From the NCBI GenBank assembly GCA_030648515.1, contig JAUSHK010000005.1, positions 1-48,382 of the forward strand: DNA of 48,382 nt. The letters run 5' to 3'. The DNA is from Candidatus Jorgensenbacteria bacterium (lineage in GTDB: Bacteria > Patescibacteriota > Minisyncoccia > UBA6257 > GWB1-50-10). A model generated the notes under the pieces. The model saw only the letters and a list, made by a program, of their open reading frames with translations. It searched no databases and was not told the origin of the DNA. Shown piece after piece: positions 35,886-43,758 of this stretch (the first letter of the stretch is position 1; each line of letters begins with the position of its first letter). Made by a program: the position numbers and the translations under genes.

Positions 35886-38377
35886 TTTTTGTACTTTTTG
35901 CCAGAACCGCACCAACACGGGTCATTTCTGCCAATATCTTTTGCTTCGGGCGGAGGCGGATTTTTCGTCTTTTCTATATCCGCTTTTAGTTTTGCCGGGT
36001 CAATTTCAAATAGTTGGAAAATAGTGCCATAAATAAGCTCGCTCCACGCGTTTTGAAGTTGGCTATAAAGTTCATGCGCTTCGCGGCGGTATTCCACAAT
36101 CGGTTCATGCTGGCCGTATGCGCGGATGTTTACCGTCTCGCGCAAGCTTTCAAGGTTTTCTAAGTGGTCAATCCAAAGAGAATCAAGAACGCGCACGAGA
36201 TGCTGGCTTCCAACGACGGCCTGTTCCGGCGCAAGTGTTTTTGGCAGTCCGGCAATTTTCTTCCGCGCATCATCCAGCACTTTCTGATGCTCGGTATGGT
36301 CGCCTTCAATGCGTTCAAGTTGCGACTCAAGAAAAGCGACATGGTGATTAAGCGTTTCTTCCAGTATCGGCAAAATCTCATTTTTCTCCCCGGCTTCCAA
36401 AATCTTTTTCCGGCGCGCATAAAACGCCGTGCGCTGTTTATTCAAAACATCGTCAAAGTCCAACAAGTGCTTTCTGATGTCAAAATTATTTCCTTCCACT
36501 TTGAATTGCGCCTGGTTCACGGCTTTTGAAACCATACCTGATTCAATCGGCGTGTCTTCCGGAAAATTAACGCTTTCCATAAGCCGCTTGATTCTGTCGC
36601 CGCCGAAAATGCGCATCAAGTCATCTTCAAGCGAAAGGAAAAATTGGGACGAGCCCGGGTCCCCTTGGCGGCCGGAGCGCCCGCGGAGCTGGTCATCAAT
36701 TCGCCGCGCCTCGTGCCGTTCAGTGCCAATAACGTGAAGTCCGCCCAGCTCACGCACTTTTTGCGCTTCTTCCGGCGACGGAGGGTTTCCACCAAAAACA
36801 ATATCAACGCCGCGGCCTGCCATGTTTGTCGCGACGGTAACGGCCTTCAGTCTTCCTGCCTGCGCGATTATCGCGCCCTCGCGTTCGTTGTTCTTCGCGT
36901 TTAATACTTCGTGTGGAATGCCCGCTTTTCCAAGATACGCGGAAATAATTTCGTTATTGCTGATTGAGGTTGTGCCCAAAAGCACCGGCTGGCCCGCTTC
37001 ATAGTGTTTTCTTACTTCTTCCGCGACCGCGCGGTATTTCGCGTCTTTTGATTTATAAATAAGATCGCGCAGGTCTTTGCGAACCATCGGCTTATTCGGC
37101 GGGATTGAAACAACGTCAAGCTTGTACACTTTATGAAATTCTTCCGCGGAAGTTTCCGCCGTGCCTGTCATGCCTGATATTTTTTTATACAAACGGAAAT
37201 AATTTTGAATGGTGATTTGCGCGTATGTTCGATTCTCTTCCTTAACGGTGACACCCTCTTTTGCTTCAATCGCCTGGTGAAGGCCGCCCGAATACCGCCT
37301 TCCAAAGAGCACGCGGCCCGTAAATTCATCAACAATAAACACCTCGCCGTCTTTTACGAGGTAGTCCCTGTCGCGCTTAAATAACGCTTTTGCTTTCAAG
37401 CTTTCGTGCAAGAAATGGACGAGGCGGGAATTTTCCGGCGCAAAAATATTTTGAATACTGAGCGTTTTTTCAACTTTTTCAATTCCCTCCTCCGTGATAT
37501 TCGCCACGCGAAGCTTTTCGTCGGTGATATAATCCTTCTCTGGTTCAAGGCGGTCTGCCACGCGCGCAAAAACTTTGTAAAATTCGCTTGATTCGCGATC
37601 TGGCGCGGCGATGATGAGTGGCGTGCGCGCCTCGTCAATTAAAATGCTGTCTATCTCGTCAATAATCGCGTATGGATACCCACGCTGCGCCTGGTCGCTT
37701 ATACGAAGCGTCAGATTGTCGCGAAGATGGTCAAAACCGAACTCGTGATTTGTTCCGTAAGTTATGTCCGCCGCATATGCTTCCTGGCGCGTTATTGGCC
37801 GCAAAAACTTTTCAACAACTTTAAAACTGCCGGTCGTGTCGCGTTCTTTATCCAGCTCGCTTGACCCTTCAAATGCCGGATCGTACATATACGCGGCGTT
37901 GTGCACAATGCACGAGACGGAAAGCCCGAGGGCGTCGTAAATCTGTCCCATCCAGACCGCGTCGCGTTTCGCGAGGTAGTCGTTCACGGTAATGATGTGC
38001 ACGCCGTGGCCAGCTAAAGCATTCAATGATGCCGGAAGCGTTGCGACAAGCGTTTTGCCTTCTCCTGTAAGCATCTGGGCGATTTTGCCCTCATGGAGCA
38101 CTGCGCCGCCGATTAATTGAACGTCAAAATGGCGCTGTTTGAGCGTTCGTTTTGCCGCCTCGCGCACGAGGGCGAACATTTTGGGTAATGCTTCGTTTAG
38201 CGTTTCTTCTGTTCCACCGGCATCTTGAACTTTCTTTTTGAGGCCCAAAACTGCCGCGCGAAGCTCTTCGTTTATTAATTTTTCAGTCGCCGCTTCCTCT
38301 TCGTTTATAGAAGCAACAACGCTTTCAAGTCGTGAAAGCGTTTTGTCTGGAAACAGCTTTGATAAGAATGAAAACAT
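35870..38377 (-). CDS. secA: Preprotein translocase ATPase SecA
   Basis: MLTGEGKTLVATLPASLNAL; VAGRGVDIVFGGNP-type motif; C-terminal NDPCWCGSGKKYKKCHG. Confidence 0.97.
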   Translation of the reverse strand: MFSFLSKLFPDKTLSRLESVVASINEEEAATEKLINEELRAAVLGLKKKVQDAGGTEETLNEALPKMFALVREAAKRTLKQRHFDVQLIGGAVLHEGKIAQMLTGEGKTLVATLPASLNALAGHGVHIITVNDYLAKRDAVWMGQIYDALGLSVSCIVHNAAYMYDPAFEGSSELDKERDTTGSFKVVEKFLRPITRQEAYAADITYGTNHEFGFDHLRDNLTLRISDQAQRGYPYAIIDEIDSILIDEARTPLIIAAPDRESSEFYKVFARVADRLEPEKDYITDEKLRVANITEEGIEKVEKTLSIQNIFAPENSRLVHFLHESLKAKALFKRDRDYLVKDGEVFIVDEFTGRVLFGRRYSGGLHQAIEAKEGVTVKEENRTYAQITIQNYFRLYKKISGMTGTAETSAEEFHKVYKLDVVSIPPNKPMVRKDLRDLIYKSKDAKYRAVAEEVRKHYEAGQPVLLGTTSISNNEIISAYLGKAGIPHEVLNAKNNEREGAIIAQAGRLKAVTVATNMAGRGVDIVFGGNPPSPEEAQKVRELGGLHVIGTERHEARRIDDQLRGRSGRQGDPGSSQFFLSLEDDLMRIFGGDRIKRLMESVNFPEDTPIESGMVSKAVNQAQFKVEGNNFDIRKHLLDFDDVLNKQRTAFYARRKKILEAGEKNEILPILEETLNHHVAFLESQLERIEGDHTEHQKVLDDARKKIAGLPKTLAPEQAVVGSQHLVRVLDSLWIDHLENLESLRETVNIRAYGQHEPIVEYRREAHELYSQLQNAWSELIYGTIFQLFEIDPAKLKADIEKTKNPPPPEAKDIGRNDPCWCGSGKKYKKCHGK

Positions 38378-38387
38378 ACCTGAATTA

Positions 38388-38459
38388 GGAGGTTACGGGA
38401 GGGTAAGGGTAACCTCCAAGTTTTTTTATTGTTGAGTAGGTGCTCATCCTACCCTCCCG
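38388..38459 (-). promoter_or_regulatory. Candidate structured leader of secA mRNA with mutually complementary segments
   Basis: GGAGGTTAC (38388-38396)/GTAACCTCC (38409-38417) hairpin whose loop complements 38450-38459 over 10 nt. Confidence 0.55.
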
Positions 38460-38591
38460 CATCTATAGTAGAACATCGTCCTACATTCGACAAGGATGAT
38501 TTCATTGACTAGGCGCCCCTTTTGTGTATTATATTATTAGCATAAAATAGACCCTAAATAAATGTTTAAAACTAAATAACCGGAGGTCCCA

Positions 38592-39113
38592 ATGGTAATA
38601 GCAGATTTGAGCAAGAATAATGCTGTTGTGCGTTTCATATGCAACGCTACATATTCAACTGAGGTCCCCAATGAGATGACATTGCTCGGTTTTATAACAA
38701 GGCTTCTTTGGTCCTTAATAAAAATCGTGTTTAAAATCTCTGCACTAATCGTTTTCCTTGTATGTTGCGTGATTTTTGTAGTGGGAATAATCATCATTAC
38801 AAGCGTAGCCGGGTTCATGTTTGCATACAGATTGAGTTTTGCTGACGGCGGGCTTTTTGCTGGATTAGTAGAGATAAAAAAATGGCCGAAAGTAAAAGGC
38901 CATCGGATTATGCCGATTTATATAGTTCTATTGTTTATTGTTGGCTATGCATCGTATCTCTCAACAAACATCGGTCTCGCGATTGTAATCGTGTGTCTGA
39001 TGTTTTTACTTTGTGGCTTTCTTCTTGATCGTTGGGACACTGTAAGTAGTATTTTGAGCAGAGTTCCGCGGCTTACAGTAAAACTTTCTGACCCTATTCC
39101 CCCCGCTGTTTAA
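38592..39113 (+). CDS. Membrane protein of unknown function
   Basis: SD ccggagg upstream; several TM segments; followed by terminator. Confidence 0.65.
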   Translation: MVIADLSKNNAVVRFICNATYSTEVPNEMTLLGFITRLLWSLIKIVFKISALIVFLVCCVIFVVGIIIITSVAGFMFAYRLSFADGGLFAGLVEIKKWPKVKGHRIMPIYIVLLFIVGYASYLSTNIGLAIVIVCLMFLLCGFLLDRWDTVSSILSRVPRLTVKLSDPIPPAV

Positions 39114-39132
39114 TCGCGGGGGATTTTTTATT
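39099..39132 (+). terminator. Terminator overlapping the stop of 38592..39113
   Basis: CCCCCGCtgtttaatcGCGGGGGATTTTTTATTT. Confidence 0.8.
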
Positions 39133-39140
39133 TGCACAAC

Positions 39141-39248
39141 AAAAAACCACCCCCGCCGAAGCGGGAGTGGAATTTGGAGTGTTTCCTTAGATTTCCTCGC
39201 TTCCAGCTTGCGCCAGAGTCGAAGATAGGGAAACTCACTTACTCAACG
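39141..39248 (-). ncRNA. Candidate ~108-nt orphan ncRNA
   Basis: Minus strand promoter TTGCAT (39278-39283) - 17 nt - TATACT (39255-39260); stem CTTCG/CGAGG with GCAA tetraloop hairpin; terminator CCACtCCCGCttcgGCGGGgGTGGTTTTTT. Confidence 0.55.
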
Positions 39249-39293
39249 TTTGAGAGTATATCACAGCTGCTTTTAGAATGCAATACCTGCTGG

Positions 39294-40154
39294 TTATTTC
39301 TCGTACGGCAGGGAAAAATGAAACTCGAGTTCGGCGTCGGAGACAACCGCACGCCCATTAACCGGATGATTTTTTACATATCGTTCAAGCCGTCGTTTTG
39401 CTATGCCGGCGACAAATTTTTCAAGCTGGTCTCCAATTATTCCGCTCAAAGTCCATTCAAGTGTTCTACGAAATAAACTCGGCTTTCCGCCGACATAACG
39501 CTCTGTATTTGGTACATTAGTAACGCTTCCCGACCATGACGCGGTCGCTTTAAAAAACCGTTTCAGTGTTTCCTGCTTACCCCAAATCGGCACGAGGTTT
39601 CTATACAGTTCTTGCCGATACGTGTTATACGGCGGTTTTGCGAACGCGTTTTCCGTTACGAAATGATTGAAACAAAATCTATTTGGACTTGCTTTTTTGT
39701 CGTCCGGCCGTCGCATGCGAAACAGCGAAAAGAGTGCGAGAAGACAGTACCGGCTTATAAACATTCTTCCGTCGCGAACACCCACGAGCACGTCAAAATC
39801 AGAAAGCGGCGCCACGTTTCCAAGTGCCATGGATCCGCTTGCTAGCGCGAATTCAATAAACGGGACGTGGCGGAATAGGCGCGCGTAATGGGAAAGTTTT
39901 TTCCATTTTAGGTCCAATAAAAAATCTTGGTTTAAGCGCGGAGAAAATTTTCCCAGCTCTTTCGTGAGCGAATAAAACCCGTCTTTTTCATAAATTGCGC
40001 CGTTGTTTACAAGTATGTCGAGTTCGCGTAAAACTTCGTCAAATGGCGTGTTATTAGTTGCTCTTCCAATCTCAATCGCGGTAAGCGGCCGCCCGAGCTT
40101 CTGATAAAACGCGAGAATTTGCTGTATCGCCTCCTTTCCGCGCGACATATCCAT
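39294..40154 (-). CDS. Nucleotidyltransferase-like protein with N-terminal HTH
   Basis: IEFALASGSMALGNVAPLSDFDVLVGVRDGRMF = GS-x(n)-DxD nucleotidyltransferase signature; N-terminal wHTH-like segment. Confidence 0.7.
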   Translation of the reverse strand: MDMSRGKEAIQQILAFYQKLGRPLTAIEIGRATNNTPFDEVLRELDILVNNGAIYEKDGFYSLTKELGKFSPRLNQDFLLDLKWKKLSHYARLFRHVPFIEFALASGSMALGNVAPLSDFDVLVGVRDGRMFISRYCLLALFSLFRMRRPDDKKASPNRFCFNHFVTENAFAKPPYNTYRQELYRNLVPIWGKQETLKRFFKATASWSGSVTNVPNTERYVGGKPSLFRRTLEWTLSGIIGDQLEKFVAGIAKRRLERYVKNHPVNGRAVVSDAELEFHFSLPYEK

Positions 40155-40164
40155 ACTAAATTAT

Positions 40165-41220
40165 TTACTCGTCTTCGGTGTCTGGCCTATCAAGCAAGGA
40201 CTGTTCCGTGCCGGTTCCGCTGCCGGTAATCCGCAAAACGTCCTTGTCTATTTTTCCGAGTTCTTTGTACGCGGTGTTGTAGGCGTTTACTGTTGTGCCT
40301 AAGTGAGTGCCCATTTTCTTTACGAATTCTTCATAGTTTGAAAGATGCCGCCCGAGCTCGCCGACACGCTTAATAATTTCTTTCGCGGACTCTTCAATTT
40401 GGAGCGCCTTGAGTCCCTGTAAAACAGTCTGAAGATACGCGAGAAATGATGTTGGTGAAACAATGATGACGTGCTTGTCTTTAAACGCATATTCAATAAG
40501 ATCGCGCGTATTTACCTTTACCGCTCCAACCTGCGCAACAAGCAGGTCGTAGTAAACGGCCTCGTGTGGAATAAACATAAAGGCGAAATCCATCGTGCCC
40601 TCAGCCGGCTTCACGTACTTTGCTGTTTCATCAATCCGGGCCTTAAGGTCAATTTTAAATTGTTTTTCAAGCCGCTCGCGCTCCACCGGATCTTTTTCTT
40701 CCGCGAGCCGATTATAGTTTTCAAGCGAGAATTTTGAATCAATCGGGATAATTTTATCTTTTACAAAAACGACGGCGTCCACGATTGTGCCGTCCTTGAA
40801 TGGGTATTGCATCTGATAGCTTCCCGTTGGCAAAACGTTTTTAAGAAGAGTTTCAAGATAATACTCGCCCAAGATGCCGCGCTGTTTCGGATTTTTCAAA
40901 ATATCCTGAAGCGACTGGAGCTGGTCGGTAAAATTAATAACTTGCTTGTTTGTTTCGTCCAGCTTCGTAAGTTTTTCCGTAACATCGCGGATGATTTTTG
41001 CCGATTCGCCGAACTGGCTCTGCATTGCCTTCGCGGACTCCCCTAGTTTCGTATCGATCACGCGCGACAGCTCATTCAGTTGGTTTTGAATTAAGAGGAA
41101 CGCCTGATCGTCCGTTTTCGGAGTTTCCGCGCCGCGATTTTTGGAAGCGCGCCACACTGCAAAAAAGCCGATAGCAAAAACAATGGCTATGATTCCGAGA
41201 AGAATAGTGTTGAGGTTCAT
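40165..41220 (-). CDS. rmuC: DNA recombination protein RmuC
   Basis: KQRGILGEYYLETLLKNVLP; IPIDSKFSLENYNRL; VIIVSPTSFLAYLQTV. Confidence 0.93.
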   Translation of the reverse strand: MNLNTILLGIIAIVFAIGFFAVWRASKNRGAETPKTDDQAFLLIQNQLNELSRVIDTKLGESAKAMQSQFGESAKIIRDVTEKLTKLDETNKQVINFTDQLQSLQDILKNPKQRGILGEYYLETLLKNVLPTGSYQMQYPFKDGTIVDAVVFVKDKIIPIDSKFSLENYNRLAEEKDPVERERLEKQFKIDLKARIDETAKYVKPAEGTMDFAFMFIPHEAVYYDLLVAQVGAVKVNTRDLIEYAFKDKHVIIVSPTSFLAYLQTVLQGLKALQIEESAKEIIKRVGELGRHLSNYEEFVKKMGTHLGTTVNAYNTAYKELGKIDKDVLRITGSGTGTEQSLLDRPDTEDE

Positions 41221-41229
41221 GTGCGCAGT

Positions 41230-41571
41230 TTAATTAACGGAAACAATTGTTGCTGTGGCAATCAGCGCAAGAAGCGAAAGTATAAGCGTTCCCACGATAA
41301 AAATGTATGTGAGTAGGCGGTTTCTGTAAAAAAGCTCCTCAGCAAGCACGGTGTTTGCGATCCCAAGAAGAAGCGCGCCTAGCCATACTATAAAGGCATC
41401 TGCTCGGCTTCCCATGAGCGTTACGCCGTGAAAGACATCAAAACGCAGGATAATTTGTGCCGGCAGTCTGCCGAAATTTATAAGGAGCGCGCCGAGGCCT
41501 CCAAGAAGTAGAATGGCGCTTATTGCAAGAAGAACTACGAGTGGTTTTTGTTTTAAGATTTCTAATTTCAC
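41230..41571 (-). CDS. Small membrane protein
   Basis: 113 aa, several hydrophobic segments, co-directional with rmuC. Confidence 0.55.
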   Translation of the reverse strand: MKLEILKQKPLVVLLAISAILLLGGLGALLINFGRLPAQIILRFDVFHGVTLMGSRADAFIVWLGALLLGIANTVLAEELFYRNRLLTYIFIVGTLILSLLALIATATIVSVN

Positions 41572-41614
41572 GAGGGTATTGTAGCTTGTTTCCTGATAAA
41601 ATAAAACTCACTTG

Positions 41615-41698
41615 TGCGCGGGACAGGATTTGAACCTGCAAGCCCTTACGGGCGCTACCACCTCAAGGTAGTGCGTCTGCCAGTTTCGCCACCCGCGC
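41615..41698 (-). tRNA. tRNA-Leu (anticodon GAG)
   Basis: Minus strand GCGCGGGTGGCGAAACTGGCAGACGCACTACCTTGAGGTGGTAGCGCCCGTAAGGGCTTGCAGGTTCAAATCCTGTCCCGCGCA; class II with long variable arm; CCA not encoded. Confidence 0.93.
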
Positions 41699-41706
41699 AT
41701 TGCCAT

Positions 41707-41943
41707 TTACAATCCTAAATTATCAAGGAATTTTCGTCCAGCCCCGCTTTTTAGAAATTTTTCCCGTTTCCTCGCTTCAATGTAATCCGGAAATAACTCA
41801 GTGTGAAAAATTCTAAATGGCGCATAATTTCTTGTACTTTTATTTTTGCCAAAATTATGTTCTTTGATTCTCCTTTTTAGATTACTTGTTATGCCAATAT
41901 ATCTAAAGTTGTCTGCGCCGAGAATAACGTAAACGCTTATCAT
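41707..41943 (-). CDS. GIY-YIG domain endonuclease-like protein
   Basis: VYVILGADNFRYIGITSNLKRRIKEHNFGKNKSTRNYAPFRIFHTE...ARKREKFLKSG. Confidence 0.88.
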   Translation of the reverse strand: MISVYVILGADNFRYIGITSNLKRRIKEHNFGKNKSTRNYAPFRIFHTELFPDYIEARKREKFLKSGAGRKFLDNLGL

Positions 41944-41947
41944 TTTA

Positions 41948-42059
41948 CAAGGTAGTGCGGCCGCCGGAGGCGGCTAAATCTGCCAGCTTGTCCGCCTAAG
42001 GCGTGGCTTGCCCGCCTTTGGCGGGTTTCGCTTTACCAGCCTTCGGCTGGCACCCGCGC
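41948..42059 (-). pseudogene. tRNA-Leu 5'-half copy interrupted by three hairpin insertions
   Basis: Removing 41960-41978, 41987-42025 and 42032-42050 leaves 35 nt identical to the intact tRNA-Leu 5' half. Confidence 0.85.
41960..42050. repeat. Four ~19-nt hairpin units (YTTR + NCNGCCTNNGGCNGN-like)
   Basis: GCCGCCGGAGGCGGCTAAA; CTTGTCCGCCTAAGGCGTGG; CTTGCCCGCCTTTGGCGGG; TTTACCAGCCTTCGGCTGG. Confidence 0.8.
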
Positions 42060-42102
42060 ATTTTTGAAAAATTATACTAAAACGCTCAAGATTTCGCAAA
42101 TG

Positions 42103-42140
42103 AAAAAGCCGCACTCCACATAATGAAGAGCGGCTTTTGA
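42103..42140 (-). terminator. Terminator after 42155..42673
   Basis: AAAAGCCGCtcttcattatgtggagtGCGGCTTTTTC on the minus strand. Confidence 0.8.
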
Positions 42141-42154
42141 TTTTTTATTCAGAT

Positions 42155-42673
42155 TTATGCCATATGACTAGCCGATAAGTAATCTCGGTGACTTTTTTCC
42201 ACCGCGAAACCAAGCTTCCTGGCAGTTTCGCACAGCTTCCAAAAAGTTTCTTTAGTCTCACTGATTTTTTTGGCGAGACTGAGCAAATCTCTCACCTTCT
42301 CGATTGCTGGTACATCACAACTCTGCGTCGAATACCTTTTTTTCTTTTCTTCTTCTTCTGTAAAAATGGTGTCCAGTTCTGTTGCAATTATTTTTAACAT
42401 TGCGTCTACATTTGGCTGGAGTGCGTTTCGTATTTTCCAATTCTTTTTTCCACGAGTTTCTGGTTGATCCGATATCCCTATTTTTGCAAAGAATTCCCTT
42501 ACCCGTGCGTCTGCTCTATCAATCAGTTTCGCAAACAAAATTGCAAAACCGAGCGCCAAAGCAATCCCACCAACCAGAAAAATCCAATTCTGAGTTATCG
42601 AGGCTGTATTTGCAAGAATTATTCCAGCCACTAATGACCCGAGAACTGATACTGCCATTGATACTTTTAACAT
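42155..42673 (-). CDS. Small membrane protein, paralogue of 42947..43489
   Basis: SD AAAGGAGG; two N-terminal TM segments; C-terminal FWKLCETARKLGFAVEKSHRDYLSA. Confidence 0.7.
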   Translation of the reverse strand: MLKVSMAVSVLGSLVAGIILANTASITQNWIFLVGGIALALGFAILFAKLIDRADARVREFFAKIGISDQPETRGKKNWKIRNALQPNVDAMLKIIATELDTIFTEEEEKKKRYSTQSCDVPAIEKVRDLLSLAKKISETKETFWKLCETARKLGFAVEKSHRDYLSASHMA

Positions 42674-42846
42674 ATTCCTCCTTTTGCGCCGTGCTTGTGG
42701 CGCATTAGTTTTACCGGCCTTTGCTTATCAGCTGGTGTTTTCTATTCCTGTATCTGTTCTGCCGTTGCTTATAGGCTTCCGAGATATAGGGGTCTTTGAT
42801 TTTCAAAGAACGTTAGTATTATATACCTACAGTAATGATTTGTCAA
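42674..42846 (-). promoter_or_regulatory. Promoter and multi-hairpin leader of 42155..42673
   Basis: TTGACA (42841-42846) - 17 nt - TATAAT (42818-42823); hairpins ending with TGCGCCacaagcacGGCGCA before the SD. Confidence 0.65.
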
Positions 42847-42896
42847 GAGCTTGAAACTGACTATAAAAGTAATAAAAATACTGTGTTTTTCAAATG

Positions 42897-42933
42897 AAAA
42901 AGCCGCATTTCATGGTGAAGTGCGGCTTTTTAA
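42897..42933 (-). terminator. Terminator after 42947..43489
   Basis: AAAAAGCCGCacttcaccatgaaatGCGGCTTTTT. Confidence 0.8.
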
Positions 42934-42946
42934 TGATGATGTTATT

Positions 42947-43489
42947 TTACCTTTTCGAGAACCATCTTTCGACTCTGGTTCTCGCTTCTTCTCTTATTGA
43001 TTCTAATTCCCCGACCGCTGCCAGATATTCCTGGTAACGGCAGCGCCTTTCGAAGCCGGCGGCCTTCGCTGTGTGCCAAGTATCCCAAAATTTGTCTCTT
43101 GCCTTCTCCAGACACTCCCGGATTTTTTCCTGCATCTTCTCAATGTCCCTTTCTCCGTCTTGTCCGATCGGAATTGCCGCAATGAAAGCTGTTTGTCCAA
43201 AATCCTGGAGAGCGTATTCTCGCGCCAGTTTTGCAAGAATCTCATTGGCTCTTTTCTGACATTTTTCTTTGTCCTGCTCGGATAATAAACTCAGGTTCGG
43301 GATTTTCCGCAAGCGACGCCCGAGAATTTCTTCCCAGAGTTTCTCCAATTTTCTTTTTTCCGCTCCTTCGTAATAGACGTTCTCGATCGCGTACATTACC
43401 TTCGCGAGAAACGGGATGACGTACCTGCGTACTGCTAAAAAAATTCCAAGCAATGTGCCGTTTACCCAGATGACTTCTAGTACTGTCAT
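42947..43489 (-). CDS. Small membrane protein, paralogue of 42155..42673
   Basis: Start ATG 43489 after SD AAAAGGAGG; C-terminal FWDTWHTAKAAGFERRCRYQEYLAA. Confidence 0.7.
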   Translation of the reverse strand: MTVLEVIWVNGTLLGIFLAVRRYVIPFLAKVMYAIENVYYEGAEKRKLEKLWEEILGRRLRKIPNLSLLSEQDKEKCQKRANEILAKLAREYALQDFGQTAFIAAIPIGQDGERDIEKMQEKIRECLEKARDKFWDTWHTAKAAGFERRCRYQEYLAAVGELESIREEARTRVERWFSKR

Positions 43490-43635
43490 GATGCCCTCCT
43501 TTTGCGCTGTTCTTATCAGCGCATCAGTTGTGGCCAGTTTCTTATGGCTGGCGGGTTCGTATTGAGCGTCTGTTCTTTCAAACGCTATTGTTAATTTGCA
43601 ACTACATTGTACACTACTTATATAGTATCTGTCAA
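43490..43635 (-). promoter_or_regulatory. Promoter and three-hairpin leader of 42947..43489
   Basis: TTGACA (43630-43635) - 18 nt - TACAAT (43606-43611); AGCGT..ACGCT, GCCAG..CTGGC, GCGCTG..CAGCGC hairpins with AAGAA-containing loops. Confidence 0.65.
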
Positions 43636-43670
43636 GTACTATAAAACACCGCAAAAACTGTCTATTTTGA

Positions 43671-43758
43671 GCTACTCCGACGCTACGGCCGGAGTGCTCA
43701 TAATTGTAGTGAAATTTTCTTCTTCGTTATAGCTAGCTCGAAAATTTCAACAATTATG
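43671..43758. repeat. Double-hairpin element, copy 1
   Basis: GCTACTCCG...CGGAGTGCTCATAATTGTAGTGAAATTTTC...GAAAATTTCAACAATTATG. Confidence 0.75.

Noticed and set aside
36164-36529. Long + strand ORFs antisense to secA (also 36429..36737, 36644..36904)
   Set aside because: Shadow ORFs opposite a confidently identified secA; compositionally odd and no RBS evidence.
41699-41947. Group I intron in tRNA-Leu encoding GIY-YIG
   Set aside because: The downstream tRNA is complete and the 5' half is duplicated rather than split; no group I core was recognised.
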